This document shows positions 42,511 through 52,000 of a stretch of DNA of 64,000 bases, piece after piece. Position numbers and translations under genes: made by a program. The notes beneath the pieces are model-generated. The model was not told the DNA's origin. It saw nothing but the letters and a program-made list of their open reading frames with translations, and did no database searches. Source of the stretch: Lautropia sp. (GTDB taxonomy: Bacteria; Pseudomonadota; Gammaproteobacteria; Burkholderiales; Burkholderiaceae_E); assembly GCA_030532895.1 (NCBI GenBank), contig JAUNKF010000002.1, forward strand, positions 62,001-126,000, read 5' to 3'. The stretch's first letter is position 1; each line of letters begins with the position of its first letter.

Positions 42511-44307
42511 TCAGGCAAAGAGGTCGACACGACCGTTGGTTGTGGTGGCGGTGCCGCGTCTGGTGCCGCCGGTCTGGCCCACACCCGCCACTGATCCGGC
42601 ACCGGCTGCCGTGCCGGTACGGCCTGTGTTGCGGCCAGCGGCACCCTCACGGCCTGCCTCGCTGCCGTTGCCGCCCTGACCAAAGGCGGTGCCGTTCTGT
42701 TGCATGTTTGATGACAGCTCCTGCCCATTCTGCCGGTTTTGGGCAAAAACAGGGTTCTGACCGTTGTCCATCCGGTAGTCGGCAAGGCGAATGCCTTGCT
42801 CGGACAGCATCTGGCGCAGGGTCGACATCGAGGCTTCGATGGCGGCACGGGTGGAGGCGTGTGCGGCAGAAATGTCCAGTTGTGCGTCGTCGGCCGACAG
42901 CGACACCCGGATGCGGATCGGCCCCAGCTCGGCCGGGGTGAGCCGGATCTCGGCGCGATCCTGCCCTTGCACCATCAAGCCTGCCACCTGCTTGGCAAAC
43001 TGCTCCTTGAATGCCTGTGTGTGGATGCCGGCATCGATACGGCTGCTGATCAACGGACTGCCATCTGCGCGGGTAGGGGAGTGGCCAGACTGGACGGGTA
43101 ACGCCACACCCACGCCGGCGGGTGCCCCGTCAGCCCGGTTGCTGGCCGACAAGGCGGCGAGACTCGTCGTGTCCTGACTGGCCGCTGCCGGGTTCGGCAA
43201 GGTCGATGCGCCCGAGGTTTGAGGATTGGCGGTGATGGCCGCGGCTTGTGCGGCGTGGGTCGTGCTGCCACCAGCCGTACTGATCGACTGGGCCAAGGCC
43301 ATCATCGGCTGGCCCGGCTGGCTTTTTTTGCCTTGACCGCTCTGGGGGTTGGCCGCATCCTGGCCACCCGCCATGCCGGCCGTGGCTTGTGGCATGTCGC
43401 CATCTTCCGTCAAGGCCAGCGCATCGGCGGTGGTGTCCGTGGGCGCCGCTTCATGGGCCTTGACGGCCGTTGTCTGGGCGAGATCCAGTGTGGCCTCGGT
43501 GCTCACTTGCTGGCCTGCCGAAACCTGTGCGGTCGCATCGTCGAGCGTGGCATCGAGCGCCACGCCAGCGCCTTCATCCACGGCCGTCAGATCCGACTGT
43601 GCCAGTGCCGCATGCCTGGCCAGCTCGCTCTCGCGGGCACTTTGCGCCTCGATGTAGGCGAGCGCGTCCGCCACGGCTTGTGGCAGATCATTAGGCGCCG
43701 TTTCATGAGGGGCTGCCTGTGCCTGAGCATCGGCCGCTTTTTCGGCTTCGGCAGACAAGTGCTTGCCGGTGTCGTTGCCTGGGGCGGGGGCCTGGCTGGC
43801 CGCAGCGGCTTTGTGATCAGCCTGGCCTGTGGGCACGGCCTGGGTGGCCTGTGTCATGTTGTCGGTCTGGCTTGCGCGTGCCTGCCCCTGTTCCGAAGCC
43901 GTCGCCTTGGGGGCGGTCGGGCGCCCCGTTTCGGCCTGGGTGGCCGCCTGGCGTGCGTTCACGCGCTCAGGCTGTCGCACTTCCTGCCGATCGGGTGCCG
44001 CTTTTCTGGCCCGTTCGACCGTACTGGTGGGCTGCGCGGGCGGCTGTGCCGCGCCATGCAACTGATCCTGCTCGCGTGGCTTTTGCTGGCGGCGCGCCTT
44101 CTCGATGCGTGCCTGCTCATCCCGAAATGCCAGCGTCTTCTTGGACATTTCCTCGAAGGCGCCCGGCTTGATGTCTGCAAACAAAGCCTTGAAGGACAGT
44201 TGGGGCAGGGCATTGGCCTGACCGGTTCTGACGCGCAAGGCGGGCCGTGACGGCAGCAATGGTGCCGACAAGGCCGATGACGAATGCAAAGGTGTACCCG
44301 TCTTCAT
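42511..44307 (-). CDS. fliK: Flagellar hook-length control protein FliK
   Basis: A 598-residue secreted ruler and export-specificity switch. The C-terminal domain has the hook-length motif (RAEIRLTPAELGPIRIRVSLSADDAQLDISAAHASTRAAIEASMSTLRQML, about residues 435-500). The long N-terminal part is Ala/Gln/Thr-rich low complexity, as expected for a ruler. Its ATG overlaps the fliJ stop (ATGA). Confidence 0.93.
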   Translation of the reverse strand: MKTGTPLHSSSALSAPLLPSRPALRVRTGQANALPQLSFKALFADIKPGAFEEMSKKTLAFRDEQARIEKARRQQKPREQDQLHGAAQPPAQPTSTVERARKAAPDRQEVRQPERVNARQAATQAETGRPTAPKATASEQGQARASQTDNMTQATQAVPTGQADHKAAAASQAPAPGNDTGKHLSAEAEKAADAQAQAAPHETAPNDLPQAVADALAYIEAQSARESELARHAALAQSDLTAVDEGAGVALDATLDDATAQVSAGQQVSTEATLDLAQTTAVKAHEAAPTDTTADALALTEDGDMPQATAGMAGGQDAANPQSGQGKKSQPGQPMMALAQSISTAGGSTTHAAQAAAITANPQTSGASTLPNPAAASQDTTSLAALSASNRADGAPAGVGVALPVQSGHSPTRADGSPLISSRIDAGIHTQAFKEQFAKQVAGLMVQGQDRAEIRLTPAELGPIRIRVSLSADDAQLDISAAHASTRAAIEASMSTLRQMLSEQGIRLADYRMDNGQNPVFAQNRQNGQELSSNMQQNGTAFGQGGNGSEAGREGAAGRNTGRTGTAAGAGSVAGVGQTGGTRRGTATTTNGRVDLFA

Positions 44308-44792
44308 GTGATGATCCCTTCGTGATTCTCGTGAGGGTGTGATGCCGTGGCCAAAGCCCTGGTTCGTTGAAGATGCCGGATGGCAGCCTGCTCATCCGTG
44401 GCCAGACGTTCCTGCCGGGCCGCTCGTTGTGCCATCCGCTGTGCGCGTTGACGCACGATCATTTCGACGGCTTTGAGCCGTTTCTGGCACCCGAGCAGCG
44501 CCTGGCGCAGGTGTTCGACCCGCATCACGGCCTGGTGAACCAGCGTCCGTTGCTGATCGATGGCGTTTTCGATCGTGCCGGCAAACCGGGTTTCCAGGCT
44601 CAAGGCTGATACCCGGCGGCTACTCTCGCCCGAAATGCGGCGTCGCTGCTGTTGTTCCAGACGATAATTCTCCAGCGTGCTCAGCGTTTGCCGATGTGCG
44701 CTGAGGCTCTTTTGTGCGTTCAGCAACTCGGCCGCCGCTTCGTCGCGCAGTCGTTGATAGTTGTCGATCGCCAGTTCCAGTGCCGGTTTCAT
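44304..44792 (-). CDS. fliJ: Flagellar export chaperone FliJ
   Basis: A 162-residue, almost entirely helical coiled-coil protein rich in Gln, Arg and Glu, in the FliJ position between fliI and fliK. FliJ links the ATPase ring to the export gate. Sequence similarity in this family is low, so position and coiled-coil composition carry the call. Confidence 0.88.
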   Translation of the reverse strand: MKPALELAIDNYQRLRDEAAAELLNAQKSLSAHRQTLSTLENYRLEQQQRRRISGESSRRVSALSLETRFAGTIENAIDQQRTLVHQAVMRVEHLRQALLGCQKRLKAVEMIVRQRAQRMAQRAARQERLATDEQAAIRHLQRTRALATASHPHENHEGIIT

Positions 44793-44794
44793 GA

Positions 44795-46213
44795 TCAGGC
44801 ATTCTCGTCAGGTAACGAATCATCGCTGAGGATCGTGCTCATCCGTGTCACCGCCTCGGGTAGCCGGGTCGGATCATCCACCTCCTGGCGAAGGAATCCT
44901 TCAATCTGGGGCAACAGCTCGATGGCCCGGTCGATTTTCGGGTCGGAACCGGGGGCATAGGCACCAATCGTGATCAGCTCACGGCTGCGCTGGTAAGCGG
45001 CCCACATCGCTTTCATCTCCCGCGCCAGCTGCTGGTGCGAGGCGGGGGTCACGGCCGACATCACACGTGATATGGATTGCTCGATGTCGATGGCAGGGTA
45101 GTGCCCTGCATCGGCCAGCGTGCGGGTCAGCACGATATGGCCATCGAGGAAGGAGCGGGATGAGTCGGCCACCGGATCGTTCTGATCATCCCCTTCGGCC
45201 AGCACGGTGTAGAAGGCCGTGATCGACCCCACGCCGTTGGCCCCCATGCCGGTGCGTTCCAGCAGTGCTGGCAGCCGCGCAAACACCGAGGGTGGATAGC
45301 CTTTGGTGGCCGGTGACTCGCCGATCGAGAGCGCAATTTCCCGTGCTGCCATCGCATAGCGGGTGAGGGAGTCCATCAGCAGCAGCACATGCTGGCCCTT
45401 GTCCCGGAAGTATTCGGCAATGGCCGTGGCGTAGCTTGCCCCCTGCATCCGCGAGATGGGCGGCGTGTCGGAAGGCGCCGCCACCACCACCGTGCGGCTG
45501 CGGTCGGCATCACCCAGGATGTCTTCCAGAAATTCCTTGATTTCCCGGCCCCGTTCGCCGATCAGGCCCACCACGATGACATCGGCATTCGTGTAGCGGG
45601 CCATCATGCCGAGCAACACGCTTTTGCCCAGGCCCGCTCCGGCAAAGAGGCCGATGCGCTGGCCACGCCCGATGGTCAACAGGCCGTTGATGGCACGCAC
45701 GCCGGTATCAAGCGGCTGACGGATCGGTTCACGGCTCATCGCGTTGATGGGCCGTCCATTGATGGGCCGGTTCTCCACATTCGCAAGCGCACCGTCGGTA
45801 TCCATCGGCACACCATTGGCATCCACCACACGGCCCAGCAGGCCATCACCCATGGGCAGATGACGCATCCGGTCGCCGGCACGGCGCCACGGGTGGCTGC
45901 GAGTGGCCAGGGCAGGGGGCCGAACGATCGGCTCCAGCGGACAAACCCTGGTATCGGGTGAGAGGCCGCTGGTGTCGGCCGATGGCATCAGATAGCTGTG
46001 TCCGTTGGCAAAACCGACCACTTCGGCTTCCACCTGCTCGCCATTGGGCTGCTTGAGATGACACAAGGCGCCGATCGGCAGCCGAAGGCCGGCTGCTTCC
46101 ACCAGCATGCCCGACACCTTCACGAGTCGCCCTTCGGTGGCTACGGGTTGAAGATGCTCGGCCAGCAGATGGGCGTTGTCGAAGAAGCCTTCCAGCTGTC
46201 GGGCGAAACTCAT
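44795..46213 (-). CDS. fliI: Flagellum-specific ATP synthase FliI
   Basis: Export ATPase of 472 residues. Walker A AGAGLGKS, the conserved VVGLIGERGREIKEF, VVAAPSDTPP, Walker B HVLLLMDSLTRYAMAAREI and the SGHIVLTR-type motif (FLDGHIVLTRTLADAGHYPAIDI) are present. Its start overlaps the fliH stop by four bases. Confidence 0.96.
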   Translation of the reverse strand: MSFARQLEGFFDNAHLLAEHLQPVATEGRLVKVSGMLVEAAGLRLPIGALCHLKQPNGEQVEAEVVGFANGHSYLMPSADTSGLSPDTRVCPLEPIVRPPALATRSHPWRRAGDRMRHLPMGDGLLGRVVDANGVPMDTDGALANVENRPINGRPINAMSREPIRQPLDTGVRAINGLLTIGRGQRIGLFAGAGLGKSVLLGMMARYTNADVIVVGLIGERGREIKEFLEDILGDADRSRTVVVAAPSDTPPISRMQGASYATAIAEYFRDKGQHVLLLMDSLTRYAMAAREIALSIGESPATKGYPPSVFARLPALLERTGMGANGVGSITAFYTVLAEGDDQNDPVADSSRSFLDGHIVLTRTLADAGHYPAIDIEQSISRVMSAVTPASHQQLAREMKAMWAAYQRSRELITIGAYAPGSDPKIDRAIELLPQIEGFLRQEVDDPTRLPEAVTRMSTILSDDSLPDENA

Positions 46214-46884
46214 GGTGCCACACCCATGCCGGCGTAAGCGCGCTGGATGCGGGTCTCCAGCGTGGCATCGACGACCATCGTGCCCGTGTCGAGCCGACAG
46301 CCGCCGCGTGAGATATTGGCCATGCCCAGCACTTTGACCGTCATCTCCGGGTGGTGCCGTTTCATCCAGTCCGTCACCATCGCCACGTCATCCGGGTGCA
46401 CCGACATTTCCACCGAGCGGTATTGACTGCCCAGTTGTTGCAGGCTCTCGGACACCACGGCAGTGATGCTGTCAGGATGGCCATTCAGGTGCTGACAGGC
46501 AATCTGTTCACCAAAACGCAGGGCCAGCGACAGCACCCGAGCAGCCAGCTCTTCCTGCAGTGCATTCAGTCCGTCGCCAAAATGCTTCAAGAGCGAATCG
46601 ACGTGCGATCGGGCTGTCATGCCCAGCCGTTCCTCTTCCGCTTGCTGTTCGGCACGCATGGCCGACATGCCAGCTTCATGCCCGCTCTGCCAGGCTGCTT
46701 CCAATTGCCGGTGCAACGCCTGATCGGCTGCTTCCTGGGCGGCACGTCGTTCACGCTCGGCCAGCTCCTCAGGATCCGGGCCGTTGAACGAGGGCACCGC
46801 GGCTGGCTGCCAGGCGTCCTGTCGGCTGATGCGGGCAGGGCGGCTTTGGGCCAGCTTCGGTGCGAGGGGGTCAGACCATGGCAT
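46210..46884 (-). CDS. fliH: Flagellar assembly protein FliH
   Basis: A 224-residue regulator of FliI. The helical middle part (about 40-110, rich in Glu, Ala and Gln) precedes a C-terminal domain with VEMSVHPDDVAMVTDWMKRHHPEM and the typical SRGGCRLDTGTMVVDATLE. It overlaps fliG by 14 bases. Confidence 0.93.
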   Translation of the reverse strand: MPWSDPLAPKLAQSRPARISRQDAWQPAAVPSFNGPDPEELAERERRAAQEAADQALHRQLEAAWQSGHEAGMSAMRAEQQAEEERLGMTARSHVDSLLKHFGDGLNALQEELAARVLSLALRFGEQIACQHLNGHPDSITAVVSESLQQLGSQYRSVEMSVHPDDVAMVTDWMKRHHPEMTVKVLGMANISRGGCRLDTGTMVVDATLETRIQRAYAGMGVAP

Positions 46885-47875
46885 CGCCGCCTCCCGTGCT
46901 CACGGCAATCGTGCCTTCCTCGGCCATGCGGCGCACGGTCTTCAGGATTTCCTTCTGCTGAGCCTCCACTTCCGACAGGCGCACCGGCCCTCGCGCTTCC
47001 AGATCCTCGCGCAGCGCTTCGGCCGCCCGAGAACTCATGTTCTTGAAAATCTTGTCCCGCAGGCCCGGCTCTGCCCCTTTCAGTGCCACGATCAGCTGAT
47101 CGCTCTGGATTTCACGCAACACCGTCTGCATGGCCCGGTTGTCCAGGTTGATCAGGTCGTCGAAGGTGAACATCTGATCCTCGATTTCCTGCGCCAGATC
47201 AGGGTTTTCGGTGCGCAGGGTTTCCAGCAGCGGCACTTCTTCGCCACCCCCCAGAAAATTCAGGATCTCGGCCGCGGCCTTGCTGCCACCGAGACGGGCA
47301 CGCTTGACGCGATCTCCGCCCGTCAGCACGCGCGAGAGCGCCTCGTTCAGCTCTTTCAGCGCGCTGGGCTGGATGCTGTCCAGTGTGGCCACGCGCAACA
47401 TCACGTCTGCACGCAAATCGGCCGACAGCTGTTGCAGGATGCTGGAGGCATGGTCGCGCTCCAGATGCACCAGAATCGAGGCGATGATCTGCGGGTGTTC
47501 ATGGCGGATCAGCTCCGCCACCGAGGCCGCGTCCATCCAGCGAAGGCTTTCGATGCCCGAGACATCACTGCCTTGCAGGATGCGCTCGATCAGCATGCCG
47601 GCCTTGTCATCTCCCAGCGCCCGGCGCAGCACGTCCCGCACATAAGCGTTGGGGTCATGCACCAGCGTGCTTTGTTGCGAGGCTTGCTGATGGAATTTTT
47701 CCAGCACCTCGTTGATGTGATCCTTGGTCGTGTATTGTGTTCTGGCCATCACCTCGCCCAGCCCCTGAACCTCTTTCGGCGTCAGGTGCTTGAACACTTC
47801 GGCGGCCGTTTCCTCGCCCAGGGCGAGCAGCAACACGGCGGCATCTCGGGTGCCGGCTTCATCAAAACCACTCAT
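46871..47875 (-). CDS. fliG: Flagellar motor switch protein FliG
   Basis: Rotor protein of 334 residues that receives torque from MotA. The N-terminal domain starts DAAVLLLALGEETAAEVFKHL, the middle has the EHPQIIAS armadillo repeat, and the C-terminal torque helix (FDDLINLDNRAMQTVLREIQSDQLIVALKGA) carries the charged residues that contact MotA. It overlaps the fliF stop by four bases. Confidence 0.96.
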   Translation of the reverse strand: MSGFDEAGTRDAAVLLLALGEETAAEVFKHLTPKEVQGLGEVMARTQYTTKDHINEVLEKFHQQASQQSTLVHDPNAYVRDVLRRALGDDKAGMLIERILQGSDVSGIESLRWMDAASVAELIRHEHPQIIASILVHLERDHASSILQQLSADLRADVMLRVATLDSIQPSALKELNEALSRVLTGGDRVKRARLGGSKAAAEILNFLGGGEEVPLLETLRTENPDLAQEIEDQMFTFDDLINLDNRAMQTVLREIQSDQLIVALKGAEPGLRDKIFKNMSSRAAEALREDLEARGPVRLSEVEAQQKEILKTVRRMAEEGTIAVSTGGGDAMV

Positions 47876-49599
47876 TTGGCTGCATCCGGGTTGGTGCCAT
47901 TGACCCAGTGACGCACGACCGTGGCGACGGCCGTCGGGTCGGTTCTGGCCAGTTGCAAGGCGTTATGCTGGGCAATCGTCATGCCAATGCCCATGTTCGG
48001 ATCGATCTTTTCGGCTTCCACGGCCTGCGCTTGTGTCGTCTCTGGTGCGGGCAGATCCAGCGGTTCGTCCACGCGCGCATTCAGCTTGCGCGCGTTCTCT
48101 TCCTGCTGCTTGCGCATCGTCTGCAGGGCAGGGCGGATGAACATCATCAGGATGATCAGCGCAAGCAGCACGAAGCCGAACTGCTTGCCCAGATCCTTGG
48201 CCAGCGACATCGTTTCGGGGTCTTTCCAGAGCGGCAAATCTTCATCGGCCAGCGCCGGCTGTGCCGTGAAGGGGGCGTTCACCACCTGCACCGAATCGCC
48301 GCGGGCGGCCGAAAAACCGACGGCCTGCTGCACCAGTGCCTCGATACTCTTGACCTCGGTCTCGGACAGCGGCGTGAACACCGGTTTGCCGTCTTCACCC
48401 ACACTCTGCTTCTGGTTCAGCAGCACGGCCACCGACAGGCGACGGACGGTGCCCGTCTGGTTGCGGGTGACGCGCACTGTCCGATCCAGCTCATAATTCG
48501 TGACCGACTCCTGACGGCTCGACCCATTGGCGTTGGCCTGGCGTGCGCTGCTGCCACCTGCCGCCTGTGTGGCTTGCGCATCGCCGTTGATCGGCGCCGA
48601 TGAGGTGGCAGGTGGCTGGTTGGAAAGCGCCCCCGGAATGCCGCCTGGCGCACCCAGTGCACCACTGCCATCCAGGCTTGCCATCGTCTGCTGGCTTCGG
48701 ATGGCCGCGTTGGCCTGATTCTGATTCGGCCCGTAGGTTTCGGCCGTGGCCTCACTCTGCGTGAAATCGATGTCGGCTGCCACCTGCGCACGAATGTTGC
48801 CGGCGCCCACGATCGGCTCCAGCAAATCGGTGATGCGGCGGGTGAGCGTGCCTTCGAGCTGGTTGCGGTAATTGATCTGCGCCGTGTTCATCGCACCGCC
48901 ATCGGCGTCCAGATCGGAGAGCAGCTTGCCGTTCTGATCCACCACCGACACCTGCTTCGGGTTCATGTCGGGCACCGAGGCCGCCACGAGGTGCAGAATG
49001 CCCGATACCTGCTGCCGGTCGAGCGCCCGGCCAGGGTAGAGGTTCAGCACCACCGAGGCCGAGGGCTTTTGCTGCTCGCGCAGAAAGCCGTTCTGCACCG
49101 GCATGGCCAGGTGCACGCGGGCGCTCTTCACGGCGGCCAGCCCCTGAATGGAACGTGCCAGCTCGCCTTCCAGCCCCCGCTGGAAATTCAGCCGTTCCTG
49201 AAATTGCGTCGTGCCGAAGCGCTGTTTCTCCATCAGCTCATAGCCGGTGGTGTCGCTCTTCGGCAGACCCTGGGCCGCCAGCCGCAGCCGCAGATCATGC
49301 ACGCGGTCTGCCGGCACCATGATGGCACCGCCGCCTTCCGTGTACTTGTAGGGCACGTTCATCTGCACCAGTTGTGCCACCACGGCACCGCCTTCCCGAT
49401 CGGGCAGGTTGTTGTACAGCACGCGCCAATCGGGCTGCTGCGACCACAGCCAGGCCGACACGGCCACGGCGCCCAGGGCAACCACGCCGGCACCGGCTTT
49501 GACTTTCATGGCCGTTGGCATCTGGGCGAACGGGCTGGCATTGACACTGACAGGCATCGTATTGGACATGGCAGGTGTGCTCGTACTCATGACACGCAT
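47872..49599 (-). CDS. fliF: Flagellar MS-ring protein FliF
   Basis: A 575-residue membrane ring protein. Two membrane helices (about 37-55 and 455-475) flank the periplasmic YscJ/FliF and FliF C-terminal domains (DWRVLYNNLPDREGGAVVAQL, SARVHLAMPVQNGFLREQQKPSASVVLNLYPGR). The C-terminus after the second helix carries the FliG-binding end. Three in-frame ATGs occur in the first 11 codons, and none has a good ribosome binding site, so the start is uncertain by about ten residues. First gene of the minus-strand run, divergent from fliE. Confidence 0.95.
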   Translation of the reverse strand: MRVMSTSTPAMSNTMPVSVNASPFAQMPTAMKVKAGAGVVALGAVAVSAWLWSQQPDWRVLYNNLPDREGGAVVAQLVQMNVPYKYTEGGGAIMVPADRVHDLRLRLAAQGLPKSDTTGYELMEKQRFGTTQFQERLNFQRGLEGELARSIQGLAAVKSARVHLAMPVQNGFLREQQKPSASVVLNLYPGRALDRQQVSGILHLVAASVPDMNPKQVSVVDQNGKLLSDLDADGGAMNTAQINYRNQLEGTLTRRITDLLEPIVGAGNIRAQVAADIDFTQSEATAETYGPNQNQANAAIRSQQTMASLDGSGALGAPGGIPGALSNQPPATSSAPINGDAQATQAAGGSSARQANANGSSRQESVTNYELDRTVRVTRNQTGTVRRLSVAVLLNQKQSVGEDGKPVFTPLSETEVKSIEALVQQAVGFSAARGDSVQVVNAPFTAQPALADEDLPLWKDPETMSLAKDLGKQFGFVLLALIILMMFIRPALQTMRKQQEENARKLNARVDEPLDLPAPETTQAQAVEAEKIDPNMGIGMTIAQHNALQLARTDPTAVATVVRHWVNGTNPDAAK

Positions 49600-49637
49600 T
49601 ATTCGTCAGCGTGAGCGCACGATATGCGTCAAATACC

Positions 49638-49653
49638 GGGCTGGATGCCTGCT
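49638..49653 (+). promoter_or_regulatory. Possible sigma-54 type site before fliE
   Basis: GGGCTGGATGCCTGC fits the GG-N10-GC rule of sigma-54 promoters, with partial matches to the -24 and -12 consensus. It lies about 80 bases before fliE. Class II flagellar genes in some betaproteobacteria are sigma-54 independent, so this is tentative. Confidence 0.25.
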
Positions 49654-49732
49654 ATTTTGCAGACGGGCCTTCTTGCCTGTCGGTAGGATGACGGGGTGGG
49701 GCTGGCATCTTTCCGGCCCGAGGAGGAAGTCA

Positions 49733-50083
49733 ATGCAAGTGGAATTTCCGAGTTCTGCGCTGAAAGCGGCCGCCGATGCGGCTGCATCGGCCGCGCGTCC
49801 GGACAGGATCGGGGCATGGGATCATCGCCTGCCGTCGTCAGGCGTGGAAAAAAGTCAGCAGGTATCCTTTGGCGATCTGCTGATGGATGCACTCAAAGGC
49901 ATCAGCAACACCCAAAGTGTTGCAGACAGGCAGCAGCGCGCCTTTGAGGTGGGGGAGGCCGGCGCCACCCTCGAAAGCACGATGGTGTCGATGCAGAAAG
50001 CACAAATCGGTTTTCAGTCGGCTCTCACCGTGCGAAACCGGCTGGTGCAGGCTTATACCGACATCATGAGCATTCAAGTCTGA
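49733..50083 (+). CDS. fliE: Flagellar hook-basal body protein FliE
   Basis: A 116-residue rod-MS ring adaptor. The C-terminal two thirds match FliE (VSFGDLLMDALKGISNTQ, LESTMVSMQKAQIGFQSALTVRNRLVQAYTDIMSIQV). The start is fixed by a strong GAGGAGGAA ribosome binding site. It is divergent from fliF, the standard layout in beta- and gammaproteobacteria, and is followed by a bidirectional terminator. Confidence 0.95.
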   Translation: MQVEFPSSALKAAADAAASAARPDRIGAWDHRLPSSGVEKSQQVSFGDLLMDALKGISNTQSVADRQQRAFEVGEAGATLESTMVSMQKAQIGFQSALTVRNRLVQAYTDIMSIQV

Positions 50084-50150
50084 GGCGTCAAAAGACATGG
50101 GCTGAGCATCATCAGCCATGTCGTGCAATTTTGAGCCGCTGTTCAATGAA

Positions 50151-50198
50151 AGAAAACGGCCTCCAGTATGTTCAATACCTGGAGGCCGTTCTGTTTTT
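50151..50198. terminator. Bidirectional intrinsic terminator between fliE and ycgR
   Basis: AACGGCCTCCAG and CTGGAGGCCGTT form a perfect 12-bp stem with a 12-base loop. On the plus strand CTGTTTTTG follows; on the minus strand TTCTTTC follows. It serves fliE on one side and the fliS-fliT-ycgR unit on the other. Confidence 0.85.
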
Positions 50199-50259
50199 GA
50201 TGACTTGATTGGGCGCGACGGATTTACCGCATCCCTTCTACGGCATCACTGCTTTCCCT

Positions 50260-51027
50260 TCATCCGGCGCTACGTTGGCGCCGCTCCACATCCATCACAT
50301 AGATCTGAATCTGGCGTGACACGCTCTCGGGCAAGGACTGAAAGCGGCAGCTCACGAGCTTGTGGCCCGGCATCTCGCCCGCGGCAACACGGATCACCTT
50401 CAGATCGCAGGGCAGGGCGGGCGCCTTCATCCGTTCGATGCGGCAGTGGCGCAGCAGCTCGCCTGGCTTGGGCAAGCTGAGCGACTCGGGCCAATGAAAG
50501 CACAGCCCGCCGGCCGACAAATCATGAATCGGTCCCTGGCCTTCCGGTACCTCGGCATGCCGGAAAAACACCGATGCCTGGTCTGACGACGGTGGCGACA
50601 CCCGAAAATCATTCCGCCGCTGGATACGCCAGCCTGTGGCTGGAATGGCTGCCACCAGGTGTTGACGTTCGTCGTCGTCCTTCAGGGCAATCGATGGAAT
50701 CTCCAGCTGGATCTTGACGGCGCCCGTATTGCCCACCAGGGTCAGCCCATGAGCATTGATCAGGCGGTCATACTGGGCAGGGGCCGCGTCGGTATGCAGG
50801 CAGAAGCTGTTCGCCTCCAGCGTGTCGACACGGGTGATCAGGTGAGGATGATCCTCGTCATGGCCATACAGCACCACGGGTGCCTTGGCCGACATCAGCT
50901 CACGCAACATCGAGCGCACGGCCATGCTGCCAGTTACCCGAAATTCATCCAGGCTTTCGTCCATCGAAAGCGGCAGGTAGCCGGGCAGGGGTGCGTTCAT
51001 CAGGTCAGCAGACGGCTGAATGTTCAC
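50260..51027 (-). CDS. ycgR: Flagellar brake protein YcgR (PilZ domain)
   Basis: A 255-residue c-di-GMP receptor that slows the motor when c-di-GMP is high. The N-terminal YcgR domain is followed by a PilZ domain with both binding motifs: RRNDFR (RxxxR) near residue 134 and DLSAGG near 167. Its ATG overlaps the fliT stop by four bases, so it is translated from the fliS-fliT transcript and is likely under sigma-28 control. Confidence 0.9.
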   Translation of the reverse strand: MNIQPSADLMNAPLPGYLPLSMDESLDEFRVTGSMAVRSMLRELMSAKAPVVLYGHDEDHPHLITRVDTLEANSFCLHTDAAPAQYDRLINAHGLTLVGNTGAVKIQLEIPSIALKDDDERQHLVAAIPATGWRIQRRNDFRVSPPSSDQASVFFRHAEVPEGQGPIHDLSAGGLCFHWPESLSLPKPGELLRHCRIERMKAPALPCDLKVIRVAAGEMPGHKLVSCRFQSLPESVSRQIQIYVMDVERRQRSAG

Positions 51028-51422
51028 AATCGTGCTCCGGTTGTTTGCGGTGTCGTGACAATAGGCGCTGCGGCCGGCACTGTCTGCAACCAGGGGGACA
51101 GACGAGCATAAGCAGGCGATGACAGTCGGCGGATCCGCTCATCCACATTCAGGATTTCACGGATCATCTTGAGCCGTTTTTCTTCCAGAAGGCGTCGGGC
51201 ATCCGGCTCGAAATCAGCCAGCGCCTGCCAGCTCTCTTCCAGATCGGCCGCCAGTTGAGGCAGGGCGCTACGCAGGTTCCTGACGCCTTCCCAGTCGCCG
51301 GCGCGTGCTGCCGTCAGCATCGATTCGGCGAGCAGCAAAGCTGCTTGATACTGGGGCGGCAGCTCGACGCCGCTTTCATCATGCTCTACGGGATAAGCCT
51401 CGGCCAGGGTGCTAGAGAACAT
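51024..51422 (-). CDS. fliT: Flagellar chaperone FliT-like protein
   Basis: A 132-residue helical protein directly after fliS (9-base gap). ALLLAESMLTAARAGDWEGV at the N-terminal side and ILNVDERIRRLSSPAYARL towards the C-terminus match FliT, the FliD chaperone that in enterics also restrains FlhDC. The last 25 residues are Pro/Thr/Ala-rich. Assigned from position plus this pattern. Confidence 0.8.
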   Translation of the reverse strand: MFSSTLAEAYPVEHDESGVELPPQYQAALLLAESMLTAARAGDWEGVRNLRSALPQLAADLEESWQALADFEPDARRLLEEKRLKMIREILNVDERIRRLSSPAYARLSPWLQTVPAAAPIVTTPQTTGARL

Positions 51423-51431
51423 GCCCGGCCC

Positions 51432-51851
51432 TCATGCGTTCGGTTTCAGGTTCATCACCTGAGGCCGAATGCTGCTCCAGGCGTCTCGCAGATCCTTCAG
51501 CAGCTCCGTCACTTCCTCGTACTTCGTCACGTCATTGTGCAGGTTGGCAGACAACAGCGTGCGGCTCATGTAGCCATAGAGCGCCGCCAGGTTGTCGGAC
51601 ATTTCCCCCACATCCGGGTCGAGCGAGGCTTTCAGCCCCTCGTCGATGATGCGGATCGCACGGGAGGTGGCCATGCCCTTGGCCGGAATGTCACCCTGAC
51701 GCAGCGCCAGCGCCGCTTTCATCACCGCCGTCACGGCGCCATCGAACAGCATCTCGATCAGGCGGTGCGGGTCGGTCAGATGGATCGAGCTTTCCAGATC
51801 GACCGTGTGATAGGAAGACGCTGCCTTGGGCTGATATTGCATCGCAAACAT
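51432..51851 (-). CDS. fliS: Flagellin export chaperone FliS
   Basis: A 139-residue helical chaperone that keeps flagellin monomeric before export. Typical segments are SYHTVDLESSIHLTDPHRLIEMLFDGAVTAV and LLSANLHNDVTKYEEVTELLKDLRDAW. The frame is open 15 codons further upstream, but the ATG used aligns with the family (MQYQPKAASSYH close behind) and has an AGG site. Preceded by a near-consensus sigma-28 promoter. Confidence 0.94.
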   Translation of the reverse strand: MFAMQYQPKAASSYHTVDLESSIHLTDPHRLIEMLFDGAVTAVMKAALALRQGDIPAKGMATSRAIRIIDEGLKASLDPDVGEMSDNLAALYGYMSRTLLSANLHNDVTKYEEVTELLKDLRDAWSSIRPQVMNLKPNA

Positions 51852-51950
51852 GGATGAACCTGTTTGAAGAGAATCAAGAAATATGACCGTGCTCATTCTG
51901 GCACCGACTCCCGTGGGCCGATCCGCAGACGCAGCGGTGTCCTGTAGGCT

Positions 51951-51977
51951 TTATCGACCTTTCAGCCCCCGACTTTA
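51951..51977 (-). promoter_or_regulatory. Sigma-28 (FliA) promoter of fliS-fliT-ycgR
   Basis: On the minus strand: TAAAGTCG, an 11-base spacer, GTCGATAA. Against TAAAGTTT-N11-GCCGATAA this is 6/8 and 7/8. It lies about 100 bases before fliS. Confidence 0.8.
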
Positions 51978-52000
51978 GCGGCGGAACAGCCGGGTAGAAG

